Assembly (NCBI GenBank): GCA_963824345.1 | Contig: CAWGOZ010000013.1 | Location: forward strand, 1 to 64,000 | DNA: 64,000 bases | Reading direction: 5' to 3' | Source: Palsa-89 sp963824345 | Lineage (GTDB): Bacteria; Acidobacteriota; Terriglobia; Bryobacterales; Bryobacteraceae | Part shown: positions 18,055-26,583 of the stretch, piece by piece | How the letters are laid out: every line of letters starts with the position of its first letter | Position numbering within the stretch: the stretch's first letter is position 1 | The notes under the pieces: generated by a model | The model's input: only the letters and a program-made list of their open reading frames with translations | Told to the model about the DNA's origin: nothing | The model's database searches: none | Translations under genes and position numbers: made by a program

Positions 18055-20682
18055 ATGAAACCAGTGGAAGCTGCGAAGTCCGACGCGCAGAAAAACCTGA
18101 AGTCGATTCCAATGCCGGATCTGGAGAAGAAGCTGGGCTCTTCCGCGGACGGCCTGAGTGAAGCCGAAGCGAAAAAGCGCCTGGCTCAGTATGGGCCCAA
18201 CGAAATTGCGGAGAAGAAGGAAAATCCGTACCTGAAGTTCCTCACGTATTTCTGGGGGCCCATCCCATGGATGATCGAAGGAGCCGTGATTCTGTCCGGT
18301 ATCGTCCGTCACTGGCCCGACTTTTTCATCATCCTGCTGTTGCTGGTATCAAACGCCGTCGTAGGATTCTGGGAAGAACATCAGGCCGGCAACGCCATCG
18401 CGGCGCTCAAGAAGCAGCTGGCTATCCAAGCGAAAGTAAAACGCGACGGGAAATGGACGGATCCTTCGGCCAAGGAACTGGTGCCGGGAGACGTCATCCG
18501 CCTGAAGCTGGGCGACATTGTTCCAGCCGATGCGCGCCTGCTGCCCGGCGACCCCATGGAAGTGGATCAGTCCGCGTTGACCGGCGAATCTTTGCCGGCC
18601 ACAAAAAAACCCGGCGACGCCGTATTCTCCGGATCCATCATTCGCCAGGGCGAAAGCGAAGGAATGGTGTACGCAACCGGTACGGATACCTACTTCGGCA
18701 AGACCGCGCAAATGGTGCAGGGGCCGGAATCGGTCAGCCATTTCCAGAAAGCGGTCTTGAAGATCGGCGATTACCTGATCGTTCTAGCGGCAGTCCTGGT
18801 TGCAGTGATCGTGGCCGTAGCGCTTTTCCGTCACGATCCCATCCTGAGCACGCTGGAGTTCGCGCTGGTGCTTCTGGTGGCCGCGATTCCGGTGGCGATG
18901 CCCACCGTCTTATCGGTGACCATGGCAGTGGGAGCGCGCCTTCTGGCGAAAAAACAAGCCATCATCACCAGACTCTCGGCTATCGAAGAATTGGCCGGCG
19001 TGGACATTCTCTGCTCGGACAAAACCGGCACTCTCACCGAGAACAAGCTGACCCTAGGGGATGCGTTCACCGTCAACGGCATCCCCGGCGATCAAGTCAT
19101 TCTCTGGGCCGCGCTCGCTTCGCGTGCCGAAGACAAGGACACCATCGACCTGGCGGTGATCGGCGGCGTGAAGGACCACGACGCCCTCGCCGGTTATCAG
19201 GTGCTCCATTTCCAGCCCTTCGACCCGGTGCATAAGCGCACCGAAGCTACCGTCAAAGGGGCTGACGGAAAACAGTTTTTCGTAGCCAAGGGAGCGCCGC
19301 AAGTCATTCTCGGGATGTCGACCGATGCCGCGGAGGTAAAACCCGCTGTCGAGAAGGCTGTCGATGAATTTGCGGGACGCGGCTTCCGTTCGCTCGGTGT
19401 GGCTCGGGCGGATGAAGGAGGCAAATGGCGGTTTGCGGGTGTATTGCCGCTGTTCGATCCACCGCGTCCCCAAGCCAAAGCCACCATCGCGAACGCCCGC
19501 GCGATGGGCGTCAGCGTCAAGATGGTTACCGGCGATCAGATCGCAATCGCGAAGGAAACCGCTCGACAGTTAGGAATGGGCACGAACATCCTGGACGCCA
19601 GCAGTTTGGGTGATATCAAGCATCACGAGACGGCGCAGGCGGCGGAGGCCATCGAAAGAGCCGACGGTTTCGCTCAGGTATTTCCGGAGCATAAATATCA
19701 CATCGTAGATGTATTGCAACAGCGCGGCCACATGGTCGGCATGACCGGCGACGGCGTGAACGACGCGCCGGCGCTCAAGAAAGCGGATTGCGGGATCGCG
19801 GTTTCGGGCGCCACCGATACGGCGCGCGCTGCGGCCGACATTGTGCTGCTGGCCCCCGGTCTTTCGGTGATTATCGACGCAATTAAGGAAAGCCGCCGCA
19901 TCTTCCAGCGGATGAACAGCTATGCCATCTACCGCATCGCCGAAACGCTGCGCGTGCTGTTCTTCATGACGCTGGCGATCCTGGTTTTTAACTTCTATCC
20001 GGTCACCGCGGTGATGATCGTGATAATCGCGTTGCTCAACGACGGAGCCATTCTGTCGATTGCCTACGACAACGTCCACTATAAGGATAAGCCCGAGGCC
20101 TGGAACATGCGCCTGGTGCTGGGGATCTCAACCGTATTGGGCCTGATCGGCGTGGTGGCCGCCTTTGGCCTGTTTTACTTGGGCGAGCGCGTATTTCATC
20201 TCGACCGCGATCGAATCCAGACCCTGATGTACCTCAAGCTCTCCGTGGCAGGGCATCTGACCATTTTTCTAACTCGCACGCGGGGCCCGTTCTGGTCCAT
20301 ACGCCCCGCGAAAATTCTCTGGATGTCCGTGCTCGGCACCCAAGCCGTCGCCACTCTCATCGCCGTCTATGGCCTGTTTATGACGCCCCTCGGATGGGGA
20401 TGGGCGGCCTTCGTTTGGGGTTATGCGTTGGCTTGGGCCCTTGTAAACGACCGCGTCAAACTGCTCGCCTATCGGATTTTCGATCCTGTCAAACCGGCTT
20501 GGTTGGCTAAGACAACGCGTGACCTCACCCCGCAGATCGCCGCACGCGCCTATGAAATCTACCAGGAGCGCGGCCATCACGATGGCCAGGCGGATCAAGA
20601 CTGGCGGGAGGCTGAGATCGAAACAAAGAAGATTGCGGGCAAGAAGGATCAGGCCGACCACGCCGAGGCCAGTTCAAGGTGA
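18055..20682 (+). CDS. Plasma-membrane type proton-efflux P-type ATPase (P3A)
   Basis: An 875-residue P-type ATPase resembling fungal, plant and archaeal proton pumps. Motifs in order are TGES (actuator), PVAMP in the membrane core, CSDKTGTLTE with the phosphorylated aspartate near residue 322, KGAPQ, MVTGD and MTGDGVNDAPALKKADCGIAV. No CPC or heavy-metal motif is present. The C-terminal about 80 residues are soluble and lysine-rich. I prefer ATG 18055 because AGGA lies eight bases upstream; ATG 18046 is also in frame but has AGG directly adjacent. It follows GH130 closely, so it is probably the last gene of the run. It would export protons at ATP cost, useful in acidic soil. Confidence 0.9.
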   Translation: MKPVEAAKSDAQKNLKSIPMPDLEKKLGSSADGLSEAEAKKRLAQYGPNEIAEKKENPYLKFLTYFWGPIPWMIEGAVILSGIVRHWPDFFIILLLLVSNAVVGFWEEHQAGNAIAALKKQLAIQAKVKRDGKWTDPSAKELVPGDVIRLKLGDIVPADARLLPGDPMEVDQSALTGESLPATKKPGDAVFSGSIIRQGESEGMVYATGTDTYFGKTAQMVQGPESVSHFQKAVLKIGDYLIVLAAVLVAVIVAVALFRHDPILSTLEFALVLLVAAIPVAMPTVLSVTMAVGARLLAKKQAIITRLSAIEELAGVDILCSDKTGTLTENKLTLGDAFTVNGIPGDQVILWAALASRAEDKDTIDLAVIGGVKDHDALAGYQVLHFQPFDPVHKRTEATVKGADGKQFFVAKGAPQVILGMSTDAAEVKPAVEKAVDEFAGRGFRSLGVARADEGGKWRFAGVLPLFDPPRPQAKATIANARAMGVSVKMVTGDQIAIAKETARQLGMGTNILDASSLGDIKHHETAQAAEAIERADGFAQVFPEHKYHIVDVLQQRGHMVGMTGDGVNDAPALKKADCGIAVSGATDTARAAADIVLLAPGLSVIIDAIKESRRIFQRMNSYAIYRIAETLRVLFFMTLAILVFNFYPVTAVMIVIIALLNDGAILSIAYDNVHYKDKPEAWNMRLVLGISTVLGLIGVVAAFGLFYLGERVFHLDRDRIQTLMYLKLSVAGHLTIFLTRTRGPFWSIRPAKILWMSVLGTQAVATLIAVYGLFMTPLGWGWAAFVWGYALAWALVNDRVKLLAYRIFDPVKPAWLAKTTRDLTPQIAARAYEIYQERGHHDGQADQDWREAEIETKKIAGKKDQADHAEASSR

Positions 20683-20780
20683 TTTGCGTTGCCGGAATTT
20701 GGGATGAGTTTAGGAGAGGACCCTCTTGCGGCGAAGCCAGCCGAACATCGGCAGTCAGGCCGATGCCGACGAATAAACAA

Positions 20781-20856
20781 TGGTGGCCAGGGACGGAATC
20801 GAACCGCCGACGCCAGCCTTTTCAGGGCTGCGCTCTACCAGCTGAGCTACCTGGCC
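20781..20856 (-). tRNA. tRNA-Phe (GAA), CCA encoded
   Basis: On the minus strand the acceptor stem GGCCAGG pairs with CCTGGCC, followed by A and an encoded CCA. The D-arm is TAGCTCAGCTGGTAGAGC, the anticodon stem CAGCC/GGCTG closes the loop CTGAAAA (anticodon GAA, phenylalanine), and the T-arm is GGCGG-TTCGATT-CCGTC. The whole gene is 76 nt. A TAGAAT hexamer on the minus strand (20870-20875) is a plausible -10 box. It stands alone between the P-type ATPase and the Dlt-like cluster. Confidence 0.97.
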
Positions 20857-20968
20857 CGAGACAAAATTAATTCTAACAGACCGCCCACGTTGATTGCTGC
20901 CGCCAAAACCTGGGGCATCGCTCCCTGTTCATAAAGATCGCCTTCGTTTTGGTCGATTGTTACATTGG

Positions 20969-22480
20969 ATGGCTGTTGGTCACAATCTCGCTCTTCCGTT
21001 CTACCGATTCGCGGAATCGCGGCCCGACAGCGTGTCTCTGAGGGTCGATGGAAACGGTTATTCTTACGCCGACCTCGGCCGGCACGCCCAGGGCGTCGCC
21101 AACTGGATTTCGAAGCGAGCGCCGGAGGGCCCCCAAAGGGTCGCGATTCTGAGCGGCCGAAGCTACGAATCCTACGCCGGCCTGCTGGGAGCGTGCTGGT
21201 CTGGCGCGGCCTACGTCCCCTTGAATCCCAGGCTTCCGGCGATGCGCTTGCAACACATGCTGGACGCAATCCAGCCGGACGCCGTGCTGCTGGACGCCGA
21301 GGGTGAGACCGCGCTCGCTGGTTTGGCAAACGCCGCCTACCCGGCTATTCGCGTTCGTGCGGTAGATCGTGCGCCGGCACTCGATGAACCCGCCCCGGTG
21401 GACAACGAAGGGACCGCGTATATTCTATTCACGTCCGGTTCCACTGGCGTCCCCAAGGGCGTCCGGATCGCCTTCGGTGGCGTATCCTGTTTCCTGGCCG
21501 CCATGGCGCAACGTTATCCGCTGATGCATGGCGACCGCGTGGCGCAACCTTGCGATCTGAGCTTCGACATCTCCGTGTCGAATATTTTCACCGCCTGGAA
21601 TTCCGGAGCGGCGGTCTACGTGGTTCCCGCGGCCCAGTCGATGGCGCCGCGTGATTTTCTTCGCGTGGAAGCAATCAACGCCTGGTTTTCCACGCCTTCG
21701 GTGGCGGTGTTCCTGGAACAGATGAAGATGCTGCGGCCCGGAATATTCCCGGCCCTGCGCTATGGCATGTTCGGCGGAGATGGTCTGCCGGCCAGCACCG
21801 CGGAACGTTGGCTGGAAGCCACGCCCAACGGCACGCTCGAAAACATTTACGGGCCGACCGAAATCACAGTCGCATGCACAGGCGTGCGCTACACGGGCGC
21901 TGAAACCGTAACACCGGGACGCGGTATTGTCGCCATCGGCACTCCGTTTCCTGGAACCGATCTCCGGGTTTTAGACGAAGCGGGGCGCGAAGTGCCCGCC
22001 GGCCAACCCGGGGAGCTGTTGATCGGAGGCCCACAAGTCGGCCTCGGATATTGGAACAACGCGGAATTGACGGAGGCTCGCTTTCCTGTCCTGGACGGTC
22101 AGCGCTGGTACCGGTCCGGCGACTCGGTTTACCGCAACGTCAACGGTCTGTATCATTTCCTTGGCCGCCTCGACAACCAGGTGAAGATTCGCGGCTACCG
22201 CGTGGAGCTGGGAGAGATTGAAGCTCACCTGCGCGCCGTCTGCTCATCCAACGCGGTGGCCGCGGTAGCGTGGCCGGTCCGGCTTGGCTCCGCGTCCGGC
22301 ATTGTCGCCTTCGTAAGTGGCACCGCTTGTTCCGCCGTCGAAATCCAACAGGTGATGCGGGATCGTCTGCCCGCGCATTCGGTGCCGAATCAGGTGCGAA
22401 TCGTGGACCGTCTGCCCGTGGGTTTGACGGGGAAGATCGATCGCCGGGCTCTGGCCGCCGTTCTTGACGGTGGGAACTGA
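20969..22480 (+). CDS. AMP-forming ligase / amino-acid adenylation enzyme (DltA-like)
   Basis: A 503-residue stand-alone ANL-family adenylating enzyme. Motifs are AYILFTSGSTGVPKGVRI (P-loop, about 150-167), NIYGPTEITVACTG, WYRSGDSV and LGRLDNQVKIRGYRVELGEIEAH with the hinge, plus a C-terminal TGKIDRRAL with the catalytic lysine. This is the architecture of D-alanine:carrier-protein ligase or single NRPS adenylation domains. It would activate an amino acid and load it onto the carrier protein encoded two genes on. The preferred ATG 20969 has no good ribosome site. The substrate residues cannot be interpreted reliably by eye. Confidence 0.85.
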   Translation: MAVGHNLALPFYRFAESRPDSVSLRVDGNGYSYADLGRHAQGVANWISKRAPEGPQRVAILSGRSYESYAGLLGACWSGAAYVPLNPRLPAMRLQHMLDAIQPDAVLLDAEGETALAGLANAAYPAIRVRAVDRAPALDEPAPVDNEGTAYILFTSGSTGVPKGVRIAFGGVSCFLAAMAQRYPLMHGDRVAQPCDLSFDISVSNIFTAWNSGAAVYVVPAAQSMAPRDFLRVEAINAWFSTPSVAVFLEQMKMLRPGIFPALRYGMFGGDGLPASTAERWLEATPNGTLENIYGPTEITVACTGVRYTGAETVTPGRGIVAIGTPFPGTDLRVLDEAGREVPAGQPGELLIGGPQVGLGYWNNAELTEARFPVLDGQRWYRSGDSVYRNVNGLYHFLGRLDNQVKIRGYRVELGEIEAHLRAVCSSNAVAAVAWPVRLGSASGIVAFVSGTACSAVEIQQVMRDRLPAHSVPNQVRIVDRLPVGLTGKIDRRALAAVLDGGN

Positions 22481-22485
22481 GCGTC

Positions 22486-23907
22486 GTGGCCACCGACGCA
22501 CTTCCGCTGAGCGCGCCCGCCCCAAGGGTTCCGCAAACTCTGATTCCCAGAATCGACGCCGATCCCCGCGTGGTCGCCTTCGCTCAAACCAGCGCCGGAA
22601 AACTTGCCATGCTGGCCACGGCCGCGGTGTTGTTTTATTTTCGCGGCGTGCGCGATCCGCTCGTGATCGTCCTGCTGGCGGGAATTTTCTTCGTGCCGAG
22701 GCACACTTGGACGCTAATGGCGCTCGGGGGTATTTACTGGATTCCCTCCATGCTCAAAGGAGGGTTCGGTTTCGAGCAGCGGGCCATCGGAACGGCGCTC
22801 GCGCTTGCCGCCGCTGCGCTTCTGTGGGTGATCGTTCACCACTGGCCCGCCGGATTCGTTGGAAGCAGCCCGCGTCTCGCCCTGCTCGGGATCTTCGGCG
22901 CTGCTCTCGGCGCCGCGCTGCTCACGCCGGCCGGCGGCGTTTCCGTCGTTTTATGGTCACTGGTCGCGGCGCTCTCCGCCTGCCTGTGGATCTTTTCGTT
23001 CGCCCTGACGGACCGCGCAGAGGGTTCCCCCTGGTCAAATGCGGCCATGTTCTTCTCCTTTTTCCCGGCCGCTCTCGCTTCCACCACTCCTTTTTTCAAG
23101 CGGCCGTCCGCCATGCGCCGGATGGCGGCCAAGAACGCGGAGGAGCGCGCCATAATCCAATTGAAGGGGCTCAAACTTCTCGCTTGGAGTTTTCTGCTGT
23201 CGCTCGTTTGGGGCACTCTCGACACGCTCTGGGGAGCAGTTGGTATTCCCAAGCTGACGGACGCCATCGCCGCCAGTTCCGCGCATCATCCGCCGGCCTG
23301 GTATCTCTGCTGGGCAAGCCTGCTGGCGGGATTCGTCGATGCGGTGTTGCGCACTGCCATCTGGGGGGACACCGTGGTGGCGGGTTGCCGGCTGGCCGGA
23401 TTCAAGCTATTACGAAATTCGTACCGCCCACTCGAGTCGCGCACCGTGGTCGATTTTTGGAATCGCTATTACTACTACTTCAAAGAGCTGGTCGCCGATT
23501 TCTTCTTCTATCCGGTGTATATGCGCTGCTTTAAGCGGCATCCACGCGTCCGCGTGCTGTTCGCCACCTGGGTGTCGGTGGGCTTGGGCGTGCCCCTCTT
23601 TCACTTCGTCAGGGATATTGACGTGGTGCGCCAGCTCGGGTTCTGGCGCGCGCTAACCGGGTATCACGTGTACCTCTGCTACGCCACCATGCTGAGCATC
23701 GGGATCGGCGTCTCGCAAATCCGAAAAATGGGAGCGCCCCGCACTCCACCGGGTCCCGGGGGGTCATTCTGGCGAGCGCGCGTGCTCCCGATCTCGGGCG
23801 TGATTCTGTTCTTTTGCTTTCTTCAGGTGTTCGACGAATTGCGGCGCACGGTCCCGATTCGCGAGCACCTGTTGTTCCTGACTCGCCTGGCAGGCTGGGC
23901 GGGATGA
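22486..23907 (+). CDS. MBOAT-like polytopic membrane protein (DltB-like)
   Basis: A 473-residue membrane protein with about 10-12 hydrophobic segments, GTG start six bases after the ligase stop. The region VVDFWNRYYYYFKELVADFFFYPVYMR resembles the MBOAT core (D-F-W-R-R-W, then D-Y-L-Y-I-P). The histidine expected in the MBOAT G-x-W-H motif may be that in GVPLFHFVRDID; the tryptophan-histidine pair is not conserved. MBOAT proteins transfer acyl or aminoacyl groups from carriers to envelope acceptors. Position between an adenylating enzyme and a carrier protein matches DltA-DltB-DltC order. The gene end overlaps the upstream ATGA of the carrier frame. The assignment is tentative because the motif is weak. 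Confidence 0.65.
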   Translation: MATDALPLSAPAPRVPQTLIPRIDADPRVVAFAQTSAGKLAMLATAAVLFYFRGVRDPLVIVLLAGIFFVPRHTWTLMALGGIYWIPSMLKGGFGFEQRAIGTALALAAAALLWVIVHHWPAGFVGSSPRLALLGIFGAALGAALLTPAGGVSVVLWSLVAALSACLWIFSFALTDRAEGSPWSNAAMFFSFFPAALASTTPFFKRPSAMRRMAAKNAEERAIIQLKGLKLLAWSFLLSLVWGTLDTLWGAVGIPKLTDAIAASSAHHPPAWYLCWASLLAGFVDAVLRTAIWGDTVVAGCRLAGFKLLRNSYRPLESRTVVDFWNRYYYYFKELVADFFFYPVYMRCFKRHPRVRVLFATWVSVGLGVPLFHFVRDIDVVRQLGFWRALTGYHVYLCYATMLSIGIGVSQIRKMGAPRTPPGPGGSFWRARVLPISGVILFFCFLQVFDELRRTVPIREHLLFLTRLAGWAG

Positions 23908-23939
23908 CAACCAATCAAATGGCTTTGAATGAGGTGAAT

Positions 23940-24179
23940 ATGAACGATCAAGACGCGGTGCGCGAGTTCGTGGCATCCTTGCTGCGGCGGAAAGGCGACA
24001 CGCATCCGTTTGCGGACACCGATTCGCTGGTGCTCTCAGGACGGCTGGATTCACTCGACGTTCTCGAGATCGTGGTGTTTCTGGAGACGCACTACGCTTT
24101 TGATTTCGGAGAGCGCCCGTTCGATCAGCAGCTCCTCGATTCGGTGCACGAGATCAAGGATCTGATCGCCGTCCCGTAA
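23940..24179 (+). CDS. Acyl/aminoacyl carrier protein (DltC-like)
   Basis: A 79-residue acidic helical protein. SGRLDSLDVLEIVVFLE contains the phosphopantetheine attachment serine (Ser38, in DSL). The start at ATG 23940 has an AGGTG ribosome site; an in-frame ATG at 23904 overlapping the previous stop would add 12 residues. It would carry the substrate activated by the upstream ligase. A stop-to-start gap of two bases separates it from the next gene. Confidence 0.85.
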   Translation: MNDQDAVREFVASLLRRKGDTHPFADTDSLVLSGRLDSLDVLEIVVFLETHYAFDFGERPFDQQLLDSVHEIKDLIAVP

Positions 24180-24181
24180 TC

Positions 24182-26581
24182 ATGTCAGCCGTTGAAACCC
24201 CTCCGCTGGCGGCATCGCGCGCGGCGTCCAAGGGCGGCCCCGCCACGCCCTTGCTGCTCTTCGCGATGACGGGCTTTACCGGTCTTCTTGCCGAGCAGGG
24301 GCTGGAAAAATATACTACCCTGCTGGTCGGCGCGACCGTGGCGGCATCAGCCGCCGTCATTTTCACGTACTTTCTCGGCTTCGCCCTGGGCGGATTTGTG
24401 GCCGCGCGGCTGCTGGGCGGCGGCGCCATCCGAAAGCCTCTTCGAAGCTACGCCATGGTGGAGCTCGCGGTCGGCGTCTCGTGTATCGGATTTTCGTACG
24501 CCTTTCACCCGTCCATGGCGCTGCTGGCTCCCCTGCAGAATCTGGCCGCTAGTCAGGCCGGCAAACTCGCCGTGCGGTTCGGCTGTGCGTGTCTGTTGGT
24601 CCTGCCCATCGCCGCGCTCATGGGAGCCTCCTTTCCGCTGATCGCCCAAGCGCTCGATAACGGCGACGCATCCGAAGCCAGGCATCCGGGACGCCGCAGA
24701 TGGGCCATCGCTTATGGAGCGAACCTGTCCGGCGCAGTGCTGGCTTCGCTAACGGCGCCTTATTTCGTCATCCCGGCCGTCGGAATCCGCGGAGCCATGT
24801 GGATCTGCTTCGCAATCTGCCTCGCGGTCGCGGGAATCGTTCTGCTTCGCGGCGAACCCGAGCTAACCCGGCCAATCGCCACCATCACTCGGCCAGGAAA
24901 ACCGCTCGATACGCAAAATGCATGGCTCCTTCTCACGGCCGCGTTTCTCTCCGGCTGGATCTTCTTCGCTCTGGAGGTGATTTGGACACACCTGATCGGG
25001 ACTGTGATCGGCGGAAGCGTGTACGCGTTTTCGGCCATGCTCGCGTCCGTACTCACGGGATTGCTGATCGGATCCGCTGTGGTCGCTCGGGGCCGCCCCA
25101 TGCGGACGTCGGTGCTACTCCAGCTCTGCGCCATTACGCTGCTCGTGCAGTTCTGGGCGTGGGATCTGGCGCCGGTCCTGTTTGTAGTCGCCGGCCCTCC
25201 GATTTACGCGCATTTCTTCACCAGGGAAGCTTACCGGCTGCTGCTGGCGATGCTGTTGATCGTCCCGCCGGCGGCGTTTCTGGGCATGATTTATCCCCGG
25301 CTGCTCGCCGGCCCGCTGATCCGGCCGGAATCCGACGCCCGCCTGGCGGGCTATCTGAGCGCGTCGAATTCCATGGGATGTCTGCTCGGCGCGCTGCTGG
25401 CAACCTTCGTGTTCGTGCCGTTGCTCGGCTCGGAGGTTTCTCTGAAATTGATCGTGGTAACGCTCGGGATTCTGGCGGTGTTGTTCCGCTGGCGCGAGCC
25501 AGACCAGGGAGCCAGTCCCCGCGTGGCTTCTCTGATCGCGCTGGTCATGCTTGCAACCGCGGCGCTGCCTCGCCATTGGGAGTGGCAGGCGCTTACTTCG
25601 GGGCAGGCCATGTATTTCGGCGAAGCTCGAAATCAGCATGCGCCCGAGCCATCGAAGAGTTCCATCATTTTCAAGGACGAAAGCCTGCAGGGCGGCTTCA
25701 CCACGGTACGAGAGACCACCTCGGCCGCCGGCACCGTGCGCTACCTGCTCGCAAACGGAAAATTGCAAGGCGACGACGATCCGCGGGCGCAGCTTCCCAC
25801 TCAGTTCGGCGTGGCGGCCATCCCCTGCATGTATGCGGCTCGTTTCGACCGCGCCCTTCTGATCGGGCTGGGCACGGGCCACACGGCCGGAATTCTCAAA
25901 GAACTTGGAATTGGACAACTCGATATAGCGGAGCTGTCGCCCGGAATCGTGCGCGCCGCCGATACGGATTTCCAGCATGTCAACTTCAACGTCCTTCACG
26001 ATCCGTCGGTGAGCTATGCGCTCGAGGACGGGCGGAATCTGCTGCTCGTCAATCCCCAGCGCCGTTACGACATCATCACCGTGGAAATAACTTCCATCTG
26101 GTTCGCGGGCGCGACCAACGTTTTTTCAAAAGAGTTTTTCGAGTTGGCACGGCAGCGCTTGCAGCCCGATGGAGTACTGCAACAGTGGGTCCAGTTGAAT
26201 CGCAACAGCCCGGTTGAGATTTCCTCGGTAATCGCCACTGCGCGCGCTGTGTTCCCCTATGTCAGTTATCACGCCTATGGCGGACAGGGGATGTTGATCG
26301 CGGCCAGCCGGCCAATCCTGCAGCGCGCCGAGCGCAATGAACTGCTGGCGTCGCGATTTATAAAGCGCTATGGCGCGGAACAGGCCCGCCGCCTGGTGGA
26401 CGAAATGTCCCGTAGCCAGATCCTTAGTTCAGCAGGGGCGGACGCGCTCATTCAGGCCTTGCATCCGATCATCAATACGGATCATAACCGGTTCATCGAG
26501 TATTCCACCCCGGCTCGCGTCTCTTCGGAGCGCGATTGGGTGGCGTACAATCTCGCTTTCTTCCAGCAGTGGAATCGATAG
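24182..26581 (+). CDS. Fused membrane transporter / spermidine-synthase-like protein
   Basis: A 799-residue fusion. Residues about 20-470 hold about 12 transmembrane segments with MFS-like features. The C-terminal about 300 residues form a Rossmann methyltransferase/spermidine-synthase-like domain: RALLIGLGTGHTAGIL (dcSAM-type glycine loop), DIAELSPGIVRAA, EDGRNLLL, and YDIITVEITSIWFAGATN. In true spermidine synthases the last motif is V-D-x-x-D-P with a catalytic aspartate; here that position reads VEITSIW, so aminopropyl transfer is doubtful. Such fusions are widespread but little understood. As the last gene of the Dlt-like set it may move or modify the carrier-linked group. Confidence 0.8.
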   Translation: MSAVETPPLAASRAASKGGPATPLLLFAMTGFTGLLAEQGLEKYTTLLVGATVAASAAVIFTYFLGFALGGFVAARLLGGGAIRKPLRSYAMVELAVGVSCIGFSYAFHPSMALLAPLQNLAASQAGKLAVRFGCACLLVLPIAALMGASFPLIAQALDNGDASEARHPGRRRWAIAYGANLSGAVLASLTAPYFVIPAVGIRGAMWICFAICLAVAGIVLLRGEPELTRPIATITRPGKPLDTQNAWLLLTAAFLSGWIFFALEVIWTHLIGTVIGGSVYAFSAMLASVLTGLLIGSAVVARGRPMRTSVLLQLCAITLLVQFWAWDLAPVLFVVAGPPIYAHFFTREAYRLLLAMLLIVPPAAFLGMIYPRLLAGPLIRPESDARLAGYLSASNSMGCLLGALLATFVFVPLLGSEVSLKLIVVTLGILAVLFRWREPDQGASPRVASLIALVMLATAALPRHWEWQALTSGQAMYFGEARNQHAPEPSKSSIIFKDESLQGGFTTVRETTSAAGTVRYLLANGKLQGDDDPRAQLPTQFGVAAIPCMYAARFDRALLIGLGTGHTAGILKELGIGQLDIAELSPGIVRAADTDFQHVNFNVLHDPSVSYALEDGRNLLLVNPQRRYDIITVEITSIWFAGATNVFSKEFFELARQRLQPDGVLQQWVQLNRNSPVEISSVIATARAVFPYVSYHAYGGQGMLIAASRPILQRAERNELLASRFIKRYGAEQARRLVDEMSRSQILSSAGADALIQALHPIINTDHNRFIEYSTPARVSSERDWVAYNLAFFQQWNR

Positions 26582-26583
26582 CT

